A stretch of DNA of 64,000 nt from Oreocharis arfaki (lineage: Eukaryota > Chordata > Aves > Passeriformes > Paramythiidae), in the NCBI GenBank assembly GCA_013398015.1, contig VZRR01008004.1:30872-94871 (forward strand), written 5' to 3'. Made by a program: the position numbers and the translations under genes. Below, one piece after another: positions 1-13,050 of the stretch. Under the pieces are notes generated by a model. The model had not been told where the DNA came from, did no database searches, and saw only the letters and a list, made by a program, of their open reading frames with translations. Position 1 is the first letter of the stretch. Each line of letters begins with the position of its first letter.

Positions 1-3000
1 TACAGTTAGTTCGGGGATTCATAAACATGTACCAAGTTAAATCAACTGTGCTTGCCCAAAGAGCAGCAAAGCTTCTCAGCTGCGGGCTTTGTTATCTTTT
101 ATCAAAGAGTGCATTCATTCGGCTCGCCTCTCCTCTCCTTAAACATTTGGTCACTGTAAGTGGACTTAAAACTGAGAAGGATAAAACTTCACTGAAAAAC
201 CTTACTCAAATGATTCAGACAAGTGGAATTTCATTGCGTACCACACAGAAACAAGTCCATGAGGACACCAAAGATTTTGCAGTGTTCAAGAAGGCTCATA
301 CTACTTTATGCAGAAAAAAATTCAGGTTACTTTTCAGCCATAGATTTCTCAGCCACTGAAGATTATTCTTAATTGAACATTTTTTAAAAAAACCTCTATA
401 ATTCATAAACACTAGTTTTAAAATCTAGATTTCCTTCTTGCATTATACCATGACTATTTACATTTTGTTCATTTTGAGAAGCAACACTGCAGTACTTAAT
501 TTTACCTTCTGGGTTTTATGGATTATTGTTATTCTCCAAAAACCCCCTATCTCCAAAATTTCAGGGAAACATTTACATCCTGACCAAGAACTATTTTCAA
601 CATAACTAAAAATCTGTCTACTGACCTTAAGATCCACAATAATTTACAAGGCTGCTTTGACACCAAAAGGAAGCTTAAATGAAACATCATCTTGACAGCA
701 AATATTCCTTCAGCTTCTTACTAGTATCTAATCACATCCTGTTAGACAGTGATACATCACCAACTGAAGCTGAACAATCCTACCCCCCACCAAGCCCCAG
801 GCAGTCTCAGCTTTCAGGTACAGCACTGAACTATTATACAAGTAGGCTATTCCTAGATAAATCATACATTAAACCAATGCTGCCTGACAGCTCTGAGCCC
901 CTTCCCTGATGAGCAGGATTTGCCCGTAGCAGAGCCAGGCTTCCTTTCTGTGCAAGTGTTTGGAGAGACCCAACAGCACAGACACCTCACTGCTGGGGGG
1001 TCCACAGGTCCTGCAGGAGAGGCCACCACACCAGGAGAAGGCACTGGGGGAAAGCCTTGGGCAACATTCCTGCTGTAGAGTACTGATGAGCTGTTCTGCT
1101 GTGGTGGGATGCACAATGTTAAATCACATAAAGAAGGAAGTTAAACTGTTCTCTCTCATTAGTGGATGCTTGACTTTTGTTTGCACACGAAGAAGTGCTG
1201 AGTATGAATTTAAATTCATTAGGATACGTATTCCAGTACAAGAGTGACTTTTTTATTCATACTTAAATCAGCCACAGGCAGGTGACATGCACCATACAAT
1301 AAAATTCCAGTGTCACTACAAATGCTTGATGTAGTGAAACTAAACTGATTTAATTCATCTGGGGCAAATTTTTACATAGCTAAGCACCAGTTTCCTGGAA
1401 CCCAGAAAGAATGAAAGCTCATTCCTAGCAAAATCAGTAGTAAGCCCTTTCTACATACACTACCATGGTCACATGTCACTTTTCCAGCCTGTGCTGCTCA
1501 TTCAGGGCAAGATTGTGCAGATGGTAAAGCTGCATTCTGGGCTGAGATTCTCCAAGCAGTCAAGGCCAACCCTCAGCACCACCATACTCCTTCTCCACAC
1601 TTCCCACCCTAGTAATGCCATCACACAACACTGTGCCAAACCCACAGCACAGATAACGGAGTTACCAGATTTAAGAAGCAGTTCATAAATAGGTGACATA
1701 ACACAGCCCACTGTGGTTCATGTGCACTCAATGAAAGACAGAAAGAATTCACATTCTACCAACAAAACAAATCAAGATTAAAAAGGGACAAAGCTTCATT
1801 AGAAACTAAAAGGCTGAAAAGAGCTTTTGAATTTAATCTAGAGGTAGTATCTTAGCAGGAAAAGTACAACAGCACAAACCGCACTGTTTATTCCAACAAA
1901 GTGATAATTCTCAGTTTCTATAAAAAACAACAGTGTATCAAGGCAGTATGAAGAGGTTTCATTAATGGATTTTGGCTCAGAGATGCAAGAGTTCAAACCT
2001 CTCACAAGTGCTAAGAGCCTCTCAACCACCGCCTATGAAATTAAATGCCAAGCAGCTTCACAACACGAGCTTTCAGAAAGCACTTTCAACTTACTATTGC
2101 ACCATTTGTATAAGCTGCAAGGCAATAAAACTTGCTGACCTTTTCAGGCTTTCTTTTTGGACCTCTACATACAGGGATGTTCTTTCCTTTGGCAGCTCAC
2201 ACAGTCAAAGAGGGCAGTATTTGACTTCAGTTGAGTTTCTGAGGGGTTTTTTCCCTCCCAAAATAGGGACCTAATCAGTCCTTCCCAAGGCAGTCTCTTA
2301 ATAAAAGCAAGGAGCTCTGTACACGAGTCCTAAAGAGTTAACAGAGCTGTTTATGCAGACAGATGTGAAAGAACATAAAGCCCCCTTTGTGTGTTACAGG
2401 AGCTTAACATCTGCTTTGCACAGCATAATCCTAAGACGAATACAATATTCTACTCTCCCTTTTACATAAACAAAAATGAAAATAGACTCAAGAGTTTAGA
2501 GTTAAAAATAAGTTGCTTAGATGAAGAAACACCATAGTTTTATTTTATGATATTACATACAAGCTAAACTCCTCAGATTTTACTGCACTCCAGAAAACAC
2601 AGAAATGCTACTTGCAGTGTCATTTGCAACTTTCTGATGACTGCTACCGAATTAAAATACTTAAAGGCCAATTGAGATGTATCAGCTGTTTTAAAAGTGC
2701 TATCCCCCTAGGAGAAACCCCACCGGGAATTAAATGTTTAACAGGAAGTTTACAGTACAGCAGATACACTTTTGAAACTATTATGCTTAAGGGAGAGGTT
2801 CCATTTGGTTCCTGAAGTATCAGTAGAAGTTTAGTATTGAGACTATCATTAGAAACAGCCATCTCTAACAGCTAATTTTTTCAGTGCAAGCCCTCCCTTG
2901 AAGTGCAAAATGTCCAGACAAGAGCTTATTCCAGCACAAAGGAGACCTTGCAACTGCAGCAGCAACTATGAAACTCACCAGACAAAGGTGCTGTTCACGG

Positions 3001-3218
3001 CTTGGGGTTTATTCGATTTTAAAGAACAGCATACAAGGTAAGAAGTCAGGGTATGTCACTTTCAAGCCCAAAGGCAGTGAATTTATGTTACATCAGATAA
3101 TCCACAGTAATTGGTTACATGCATAATTCTGTCCCATAGTAACTGAGACTGCTCCTCTCTCAGTGAGAGAAGGCTGAGCCATTACACACTATGAAGTGAA
3201 AGCAGATGCTGGCAGGAA

Positions 3219-3248
3219 TACACACACATACATATGTTTATATATGTG
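3219..3248. repeat. Alternating CA/TA tract
   Basis: ATACACACACATACATATG followed by TTTATATATGTG; a short alternating purine-pyrimidine run, partly palindromic. Confidence 0.7.
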
Positions 3249-6200
3249 CCTAGAGATTACAATTTCTTCATAGATTTTATCATAAATAGAGCTCACAATG
3301 CTCCCTAAAACTGCTCACAACCTACTATTGATTATAAAACCTTGTTTTCAACTATACATAATTCTTGCAAAACTAAAAGGCATTTGTTTGGAGGTTTGCC
3401 TGTTTGCTTTTAATCAAGAGTTTTGGTAGAGGATTTTTAGGGAGGGGGTATAAACCATCAAAATATCAGCCTATGGTATCATACCGAATTTGGCATGTTC
3501 TCAACTTGAAATATGATGGGACCTCTGTATAAGATGCTCCTGTTGCCACCTCTGCAAAGAGTAGACTGGAATAGAGTAGAACGGTGTATGCTGCGTGAGG
3601 AATTTGAGAGCACGACCAAGGTGACAAGACAGAGGATAAACCCAAGCCAGAGACTGGCAGGGACCAAGACCAGGGTCCTGAGCCAAGGAAAAAAAAACCA
3701 AATACTATTACAAGGACAGAAAAACTGCAACTGCAGCAAACAGGTGGTGGTGGCAGGGATCAGAACTAACCTGGAGCAGCAAAACACGGGGAGAGCTAGA
3801 AATGGCCAAACATACTAAAGACCAAAACACAAAACCAGACTGCATAAAGCATCAAGTGGGAGATACAGGAAGAGAGTAAATGAAGTCAGCCAGACAAGGA
3901 GTTTGACCAATAAGGGTGGAGGGCAGGAACTGGGAACAAAAATAAGAGAAAAAACCTATTAACAAGGATGAAATGCTTGACCAGAGACTGGCATTGTACA
4001 CTAGCAGAAAGGATTGGATAGTAACAGAGTAGGTGTGAACAGTCTCAGAAAAATAGGCAGATTCCTCAGTGTTCATTTCTCACTGCCAAGGAATCTTGCT
4101 GCCCTCCCTATTCCTCTTCCACAGCAAAACCACACAATGTGTTTTAGCAGTACTAATTAACGGTAGCAACAAACACAAATTAAAAATACTTCATGTATTA
4201 GCTACTGTATTAATTAAAGCAACAGACACCCTTACCATGAATCTCAAGCGTCCAACTCTAAAACGAAGTGCATAATGTCATTTTATCCAAAACTGGTAGG
4301 AAGACGTATACAACAAACACTATATCAAAAAATAATATTGCACAAAAGATGGGACGTAAAACTTCTGCAACAACTTTCCTTCTTCCCCTTATGCATACAC
4401 ATTAAGGTAACATCCTTAATTACATTATCACACAGACAGTTTTACACCTGGTTTAGTGCATGCAATGGATTCATGCTGATGGTGAATTGGGGCTGTACCT
4501 AAAACACTTGGACCACTATTTTCAGGACTGACCACTCTTCCCACAGAAACAGTAGGGTGACAGAAAGGCTGGGATGAGATGAAAAGAAAAGCCTGGACTG
4601 CAAATTAAGCTCTTCTGTCTTGTGGTTAAGACTATTGCAGTGTTGCCCTGGGATCTGGATTCTGGCCTTCCTCAGCATCATAGAAGAATTCTGTAACAAG
4701 GAAGCTACTTTAGCAAAATCTTCCACAGACTGTTACTAATCTTGTGCTTTCTCTGCCTCCAGGGGTCAAACCTGACTATTTTATAAGTGCTGTAATACTT
4801 CCAACTGCCTCTGAGGTCAGCGAGCATATTGCTTTGAACTTAAACATGTAAAATGCAAATACCCCAAACAAAGTCTTAAAGCACATACCCAATATTCACC
4901 ATTATTCTTGCTTTTAATCTGTTATAATAAGGATGATCTTATTCATCTCCCTCATCTCAGGAACACTGTAAGAATAATTTCATTGGTATTAGGGCAGTCA
5001 TTGGCATAAGCTGACAAGGAAATCAACAGTGCTTCTAGAGCAGGGTTTGAATGCAGTGCAAACACAGTGCAAACAAGGTGTTGAAGAAACTCTGTGTAGC
5101 AGTAAGACATTTGTTTTGAGAAGTGAGGTACAAAGGGATTTTGCTTTAATCTTTTTGAGGCTGGATGCTTCTTCCCTGTGCTTTCCCAAACATGGCTGTT
5201 TTAATTGTAAGTTACAACAGCTAGAATGTTGTAAAACCAAGTCAGATTGAGAAAAAACTGTATCATAATTCAGTGGCTTCTGCTGAAACACTTTCACAGT
5301 AAGATTTCTGTTTTATTGATTACATCTTCTATGACTAAGATTTTCAGAGTTAAAATTCATAACCAAAGCTCCTTGACAATCACTGAAAGATGAAGAAAAT
5401 TCCTATGATTCCAGGATGCAAATCCTCCTTCTGCACACACAACAAGACTCAAACGAAAAACAATTCATGGGGCTTGTGGTGATACGGATAGGGGACAAGG
5501 AATAAGCCAGCGAGGTTGGCTGTCAGAACCATCTATGGCTTCATTTCCACATAAATCTTTTCATGACAAGTCAAAAGTGCAGACACCACATTTCTTGGCC
5601 TATAAAAAGTCCAAGTCACCCTGCCCACACCCCTACTCTGTGCAGGCTGCAAATGGCCAGTCTGACCAGTCGTACCTTCTGACAGATTCAAGCCAGGCTG
5701 TTGCTATCAACCAGGGCAGCTCAGCCTGATCAGCTACAGCAGCTCAAGCCCAGAGCCCAGGCACTGAGCTGCTCATGACATGGGGAAGCACCGGCTGTCG
5801 GGGCAGCACATCCCTTCTAACAAGCGCTGCCTCTCTTTTTGACAGAAGGACATTGGGAAGGGCACCAGTGGGATATGAGGGCTGACATCCCCGTGGGCTG
5901 TCACATCGACTATAATGACCTACATCTACTCTTCTCTACCATTCTTCCCTCTGGCCTCCTGCGGTATCAATGCTGTTCTGTTCCTCTCCACATGGTGCAA
6001 TTAGGGAGAGAGATCGCTCTGCTGTATACTAATGGCCCAACCCACTTATTTTCCAATCTTAGATTGGCAGCGGACAGGAACTTTTCTTTCTTTAAATTGT
6101 TAGGTATCAAATACATTTCCACATATAATGCTAAGAGCAAGACAATTCTGCTGCCATAACTGACATGGTAAAATTTATGTATCGCACCATCCACTCCAGG

Positions 6201-7020
6201 AAGCTGTAGGAATTAGAGGTTTGACAGAAATAGAAAGGTAGAAGTACAGGTTTAAATTAATTACAAATTATTTTTAAGTAGAATTCATATTAGAGGGATA
6301 GTTTGAAGTGGGTACTGTCTTAAGCGTAACAGGTAAAGCATGGAGACATTCCTGCACAGAAAGTTTCAGTTTCATCAAGGCCAGCAAGCTTCATAGAAAA
6401 ATGCTCCACTCTCCCACCTTGCAAACTCAGAGTCTGGTCTGACTTTTGCAGATGTCTAAACCCTTGTCTTTGCCTTCATTTGAATAATAAAGCCATCCCA
6501 TCAATTACTATAGCTCACCGAAGAAAGAAGGACAATACAGAATAGTATTGAATTTGCCCTTTTTCAACCCAAGTTCTCTCCCAAGGAAAGAGTCCATCAC
6601 ATCTTCCTTCAGCTTGCTCACACACCAACTGTTTACTAGTAAGAATGGAGACAACTCATCCTATCACCAGTACAAACCCAGTAAAAGCCAAGGCATCTTC
6701 TAAAGCAGTAGCCAAAAGCCATAGTCTGAGAACGGAAAATTTTGATGACAGGTTTTTCCTATGGTTATAGTCATTATTTTTCTTTGGAACAAAGTGACTT
6801 TTTTTAAGCTTAGCCAGCCAGTAGGGCAAACATTTGCCCAAAATGGAAGTAGTTTGCCCAAAAGATTTAAAGTTTAAATTATTTTAAATTCTTAAAATTT
6901 TATTTTTAAGAATACCTTAATATACTAATAAAATCCATGAGTTGTTTAAGGTGAGTGTTTAAGGCCAGGTGTTTCATCTACTTCCTTCCCAAACAGAACA
7001 AGGAAAGTGCATAGATCACA

Positions 7021-7113
7021 TTTAAAAAAACCCAAAAAATCCAAATCAACCAAACAAATAAAACCTTAAAAAACAAACAAAACAAACAAAAAAACCCCTC
7101 ACCAACCCAAAAA
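7021..7113 (+). repeat. A-rich low-complexity tract with CAAA units
   Basis: A strongly A-rich stretch with repeated AAAC/CAAA units (AAACAAACAAAACAAACAAA) and short C runs. It is simple low-complexity sequence common in bird introns. Confidence 0.8.
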
Positions 7114-8881
7114 TCCCCAAGAAATTTAAAAATACAGACTACAGCTGTCATCAATTAAATTCTGTATTATTCTTGAAGCTCACAGCTTCCAATGTGACCC
7201 ACACAGATACTATAACTTTAGCGCTAAGAAACATCCAAATATAGCATAACTGCTAGTAAATCCTTAGGGTTTGATTTGTTGTTCATTTATTTTAGAATAA
7301 CCTTAACTACTTCCCGTGGCCTCTAAGGAGTTCGCTCATGCTGGGACATCCCGAACCCCTCCCAGCGGGTGCAGCTTTCTAAACAACTGGCATTCAACAA
7401 TAGATAACATTGAAGCAGTGGCAGGGCAGCTCCAGAGAATGACATACAGTTAAGTGAAGCTTGGAACAAAGGCATTCACAGGGATCCCAGGAAATGGATT
7501 TTCATATGACTGACCATCACAGAACGTGTTGCGATAAATGCTGCAGGCACTGACTTCTCCTTAGTTACTTTGGTTCCTTGCAGTACCTCTACTCTTAAAT
7601 GCACTAAAACACATCCTGAACTGAAAAAGAAAGGGGAACACCAAGCTGTCTTTTCAGATATTTTTACGCATCTCTTGTCTGCACACTCCAAGGTGACTGA
7701 AATGGAGCTTTCTGAGTGTATCATGTCAAAGTGACACGACTCCAAGTCCGGGCATTTTTCATAAATTTGATATTCTTCCTTACAGAATTCAGCGCCTTTC
7801 ACTTGAAAGAACAGCCAGGAAAGTATTCTGTGACTTCACGGAAATACTTTCATCTACCAGCTGAACTTTTTTTCACCTTGACTAAATGCACATTCTACAT
7901 CTGTTTAACACTGCACTAAGGAAGCTTTTAAAAAAACCTTAAAACTGGATGAAGGACTAGTAGCCCTATTGGCAAACACTCTTTTGTGGTTTTATTTTTA
8001 AAAACTGTTTCTAATCCTAAAAAATAATTCCTTTTAGATTAAGATAACATTCTTCCGGATGCTTTTGATTGAAGTGACATGATGAAGTCTTCTCAAGAAC
8101 AGTTTTGAAGGACTTTCATGTTGCAGGTCCCCAGTGAGTTCAAACCAGCTCATTAGCACCAGACAACAGGACAGACAGGACAGCAGAGCCCCCAGCACAG
8201 GCTGCAGTGGGTGGTAAGAGCCAGTGTGAATACTGGGACAATCTGCTCACACAGCTTAGTGCTCCTATGTCAGTATTTCTAGCTGAGCTTGAATTATCCA
8301 GTTACTTCAGCCAACTAAATTCATGCAAGTTGTCACCAAAGCAACTAAAAAAAAAAATCTCTGTCCATTGAAAACTCTGCTACTGATATATTATTCTGGA
8401 AGAAATTTCAAACTTTGAAAATTTTAGGCAAACTGTTTTGATCTTACTGACTTTAAAAATGAAAGAAACATAAACCAGGATTGTACACAACACTTAATGC
8501 AGAATTAGTAATGAAAGGTCACTCTTCCTACAGAAGAAGATTTATGAAATTCACAGGGAAACAGAAACAAGGAGATTTTAAAGTGTGTTTGTAATAATCT
8601 CCTCAGTTTGGGTTCTTTCTATGATTAACCTATTCCAAATGTTAGATTGTTGTGCTTAATTATCCAGGGATTTAAATACCTTACTGAACCACAATTCAGA
8701 ACTAAAAAAACCCTGCAGCTGCTTTATGAGAAATCCTAATCTGAACTCATTTAAGGGATGACCTTCCTTCAGGATAATAATTTCTCTAGTTTCCATGTAA
8801 ATCATGAACACGTTTTGAGGAAAGTTTTGATTCTATAAACTGCATTTCAATTTGTTTCGCAAAATGTCTCAGATCACACCT

Positions 8882-8896
8882 TATATATATATATAT
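8882..8896. repeat. (TA)n microsatellite, short
   Basis: Seven and a half TA units followed by TCTATCTC, about 90 bp left of the catalytic-loop exon, inside the intron downstream of its donor. Confidence 0.85.
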
Positions 8897-8988
8897 CTAT
8901 CTCAATTCTCTGCATGGAATGGAGGAAGGGAGAAAACCCAAGAATCAGTTACAGTACCTCCATTAAGAAGTTCCCTTATAAACAGTAC

Positions 8989-9135
8989 CTTGGATGTAAG
9001 GTCTCGGTGGAAAATGCCTTTATAGTGAAGATAACGGATTCCCATAGCAATGTCATATGCCAGTTTCACCCTCACCATCCAGGGCAGATGCTGGTTACCA
9101 TCTAGTAGCTGTTCCAGGTTACCACAATTGATGTA
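8989..9135 (-). CDS. TESK2: TESK2 coding exon 4: catalytic loop (HRDLTSK)
   Basis: The reverse complement reads 147 nt, exactly 49 codons, as residues 131-179 of the joined protein. It starts YINCGNLEQLL (end of the hinge and start of the C-lobe), continues with VRVKLAYDIAMGIRYLHYKG (alphaE) and ends IFHRDLTSK. HRDLTSK is the catalytic loop; D175 is the predicted proton-acceptor aspartate, and the invariant Asn would open the next exon. The HRDLTSKN form is characteristic of LIMK/TESK kinases. The acceptor is a clear pyrimidine tract followed by TTTTTAG; the donor is AAG|GTACTG. Both borders are phase 0. The next exon is not in the window. Confidence 0.95.
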
Positions 9136-10485
9136 CTAAAAAGACAAAGCAACATTTATAATTAATTATTTAACTTAATATTTTGCCAGGAATGCAAAAT
9201 TCGTCATTACAACAAGTGACCTCAGCTCAGTTACACATTAAAACCTTTTTTTCATATGGGCTTGGCAGGCTTAACGTTTGCAGATCAAGAGAAGCTGAAA
9301 AAGTCTCCCTTCACCACCCGTACCAATGCCTTTATGTTAAAGATGCAACAGCCACCACTGTATTAACTCTCTGGTATTTAAATAGACTCTTCAGAAACAC
9401 CTACAATATCATATCACCCTCTCATTTTAGCTTGAGTAAAACTAGGGCAAAAAAAATGAAGAGCTGGCTTTCATATAGTATTAATTAAGAAAGAGAGAGC
9501 TAAGTATCCAAGTGTAGGTCATGGAGCCTGATCAAGTTCCCAGTTTCCTTAAACTGGAACAGCATCAAAGAAGAATATTACAATGTGTTGCTGTAAGTTC
9601 TATTTTTTCACTGCCGTATCTATGAGTTCTAATCAGCAATCTGATTCCCACTGTGTTCAGTACTACATCAACCCCATCAAACGGTAGCCCTCGCGAAAAG
9701 GAAAGCACATTAAGTAAAAGATAAACGCTACAAGAGGCAGTGCAACAAAGCAGCACCTAAATGATACTAAGTAATATAACCCCGGTTACGACACGGCAAC
9801 TCCAGCGCTTGAATAATCATTACAGCAGCACAGCTTATGCCTTATGTATAGACCCTTTATACCACACCAGGAGCTATGCAGTGTTCAAGTAGCTTTTTGT
9901 TTCACTCCCAGCCCCAGTCCCCCACCAGCGACCAAGCAAAGACAGTAGCTCGCTCCTTCTGCAAAGGAAACCCAAGTGAAGCAGACAGGACAATTTGCTC
10001 CCAGGCCTGGCCCACGCATGTATCCCTGTGTCAGACTGCACCAACTTCACTTCTCTATGCCACACAGGTCTGCAACTCTCTCTCAAATGAATTTCCCGTG
10101 TCATTCACTCGGAAAAAACGTGGCACCACTATCATGCTAAAACAAAAATCTTAATTGCAGCTGTTGTTGTCTCAGAAACTTGGAACTTGCTTGTATTTTG
10201 TTGCTCTTCTTTGTGTCTTGGAGCCTGGGACACGAGGCAAACATGAGCCATACACCCTGCAGTGTGGGTGGATGTAGCTGATCTCCTGAGGCTGTGCTAC
10301 AGCGAGGAAAGAACACACACAAGCTGGAATCCGCTGGTAAGTCTGGGGGGTCACAGGTCACCTCCTGAACAGTCTACAAGAAGCTTGTTCCTTACAGCTC
10401 GGGCCTACCAGTTACTAATCTCACCAGTGAATTCTGAAAACCCTTTCAGCAGATACACAGGTAACTACCTGAGGAGGCAAAATTG

Positions 10486-10617
10486 TCGGGGCGGAGGAGG
10501 CACAAAGCGATTTCTACTGGCACGGAGCCCACCGGGAGGGGGCGCCACAAAGCAGCCGGGGGCTCCGGTGCGCATCCCTCGGGAACGGGGCCCATCCCAG
10601 CCCCTGCACAGCAGCGC
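10486..10617. other. CpG-dense GC-rich patch inside an intron
   Basis: Twelve CpG dinucleotides lie in about 130 bp (for example GTCGGGGCGG, ACCGGGAGG, GGGCGCC, CCGGTGCGC), in contrast with CpG-poor flanks. It sits about 1.4 kb from the catalytic-loop exon on the upstream side and just left of a CR1 fragment. It may be a small orphan CpG island or the GC-rich inner part of an old retroelement. No ORF in it is convincing. Confidence 0.5.
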
Positions 10618-10704
10618 ATTTCACTGGCAGCCCAGGGCATGACCCCCCACTTTCCAAAACAACCTGCTCCTTAAGCTAGGAGTTTGTGTGCCAGGAGAGC
10701 AGAG

Positions 10705-10830
10705 CAACCCTGCAACAGGCCACTCTGAGGCTATGCAATCGCCATCCTCGGAGATTTTCAAGACCAACTAGATCTACAGCCAACCTGGTTCGATGTCGGA
10801 AACAATGCTGCTTTGAGCTTTTCCAGCTTT
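10705..10830 (+). mobile_element. CR1 LINE fragment (3' region, degraded)
   Basis: The stretch reads CAACAGGCCACTCTGAGG, then CCATCCTCGGAGATTTTC and AAGACCAACTAGATC, then CAACCTGGTTCGATG and CTGCTTTGAGC. These follow in order the motifs of the bird CR1 3' region (AACAGGCTGCCCAGAGAGG, CCTTGGAGATATTCAAGACC, CAACCTGGTCTAG, CCCTGCTTTGAGCAGG). It is diverged and lacks the terminal ATTCTRTG repeats, so it is an old 5'- and 3'-truncated copy. Confidence 0.65.
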
Positions 10831-13009
10831 GATCTTTCTCATTTCTTTTATCTGAACCCCTAAGGGAGCTAGATGACCTTATAGAGCACACAACCAAAAA
10901 AACCATGCTCAATAAAATTCGATTTTTTTAAAATCATAAGATGGTATCATGCTTAAGGGAAAAAATGGTGACTAAGATTTCTACAGTAACCCCTTATATA
11001 TTCTCAGCCTCCCTGAAAAGTGTGAACAGCACTTCTCATCCAGTTATGTTCAAATCAGACCAACCTGGAACAGAAAGCACTAAAGCTGGATAACCCAATT
11101 ATAAAATGAATTTAGCAATTATCCCAAACCATTTCACCTTTCTGACATGCCAGTAACAGACCATCCATAAAGCACCACCACACCTGAATTCATTGGAAAG
11201 ACAATGCAAGGGGGGAGGGAATCACTGAGCTGGCTTCCATTTTCTGTTCTCTGAACTGTGCCATTCCATGACACAAATTGCTCCAGAAATGCTAATAAAC
11301 AAGCAGTCCTTGAGAGTATTGACACACACAATGAAATGGGACAATAGCTAGTGACTCTATCAAGCATGCTCTTGCTTTCCTTTTCAATACAGCAGCCTAC
11401 TGATTGGATCCACTGTTGCCATATTAGTTAAGTGCATCCAATATATCTATTCCTGCAGCACTCTTCCAGTCAAACTGGCTTGCAGGGTCATTCACCCATC
11501 TTAACTGCAAGGACTAGATTCCAGTACAGGCTGGGCGATAGCTGACACAAACACTGGACACAGCATTCATGAGCTACAAAAGCAAAACTCAAACCTGTTT
11601 CCAGCATAACTACCTCATATCTACACACAAAACCTACCAGGTCTGCCTTCCAAAACTGCCACCCAGCAAATGCACAGCCCTCATTTATTAGATATGTAAG
11701 TTCTGGCTTTGGCTCTAATTTCTAATGTATGCCTGTGAAGCACAGGAGGCTAACCATCATGTGAACAACTGAACGAAGATTTTCCTAGACATCTTTAAGA
11801 CTTTAGTTCATCTCAGGTTTTAGCTGGCCAGCAGGTAATATTTGCATGCAGAGACCTGAATTGTTCCTGAGGCAAGCATTGCACAGTGCTCCCTCAGTGT
11901 CATGTAAGTAATCCAATTCTTCCAGTCATTCAGGCTGATAATGCAAACAGCCAGCCTGATGGCCTATTTCTTTCAGAGCACTTCAACAATGCCTTTTCAG
12001 GACAGACACAAAACTATGTACATTACTTCCTAATTGCCAGTGCAACTGGAAGAGAAAAATACTTGTTCTCAATCTCTTACTGGCACAAACCAGTTCTGTG
12101 TGGTAAGAATATCCTGAAGGATAGTAAATGCACCTCTCCCAAAGAGAACACTGGATTTTATTTTGTCCCTGACACAGTACTGGTACAGTAAGGCTACAAC
12201 ACACACATTATCTCAAAGCATTATTCTACAACAACAACAGCCATCACATAAGTGTACAAGCAATTGGAACAGATCTGACTGGGCTATGAGAACAAAAGCA
12301 AAGGGCACTACATTTCTTAGAGGCATCACAGCTAAATGGAGCAGTGTTTAGACCTTTTCAAACCCTGTATCATCAGGTTGCAGTGAAACAAACAGCTACC
12401 CATTATTCCTCATGCTACCTTTCTATCATGTAACGGGACACCAACAGCCAGCTTATCTGGTTGCCAGTCTGAAAGCAACAGCTAGAGGTTGTTTATTTTC
12501 GCATTTACTACAACTTAACACAGCAAGTTAAACACTGGTTTAAAAGACCTTGGCATCTTCGCCCACAAAAACACTGTTTCTTAAAAAAATCCAAGGTAAG
12601 AGCTCATACCTTTGTTGTGAGAACAAAAGTTCAGCAAAACTGTATTTCTGGTACCTCTCCCAAACCTTATAAAGAAAGAGGGCAGTAGCTTCTTTGAAGG
12701 ACAAGTCACTCAGAAGCTCAGCCAAGTACAGATGATTTCTGGATCAAAGAACCTTGAAGAGGCTTCTGATGTTAGAGTTTACTGCTATGAAATGCAGAAG
12801 CAGCAGTGTATAACTTATCCCTGTACAGTCAGGGGATAGGGAATCATGCCACTTTAACCTAAAACCAGCATAATAGGATTGCTGCCTTGTAACACAATTG
12901 CAGTCACATTATCAGACTCAAGCACATGAAATGAAGAAGGGATAGAAATTCAGCATATAGCGGTACTTACGCACAGTATTATACGCTTCATTTCAAGAGA
13001 CTAATAACA

Positions 13010-13050
13010 AACTTCAGCTGTCAGATAATACCCAACTTCAGCTGCCAGAT
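13010..13050 (+). repeat. Two-copy 17-bp direct repeat, 24-bp period
   Basis: AACTTCAGCTGTCAGAT at 13010 recurs as AACTTCAGCTGCCAGAT at 13034, one mismatch, with 7 bp between. Confidence 0.85.

Larger units (their letters stand above)
1..8988 (-). other. TESK2 intron following the catalytic-loop exon (partial)
   Basis: Nearly 9 kb of AT-rich sequence without recognisable coding exons on either strand. I looked on the minus strand for the following TESK2 exon (NCLIK and DFGLAEK-like motifs) and did not find it. It holds A-rich low-complexity sequence at 7021-7113, a short TA run at 8882-8896 and an alternating purine-pyrimidine tract at 3219-3248. The slightly GC-richer stretch around 5630-5980 has no recognisable identity. 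Confidence 0.7.

Noticed and set aside
7476..7802. 108-codon minus-strand open frame, same strand as TESK2
   Set aside because: It does not match TESK2 or another family I know and lacks convincing splice borders as an exon.
10262..10642. 126-codon plus-strand open frame across the CpG patch
   Set aside because: It is kept open by GC-richness at its end; no protein similarity recognised.
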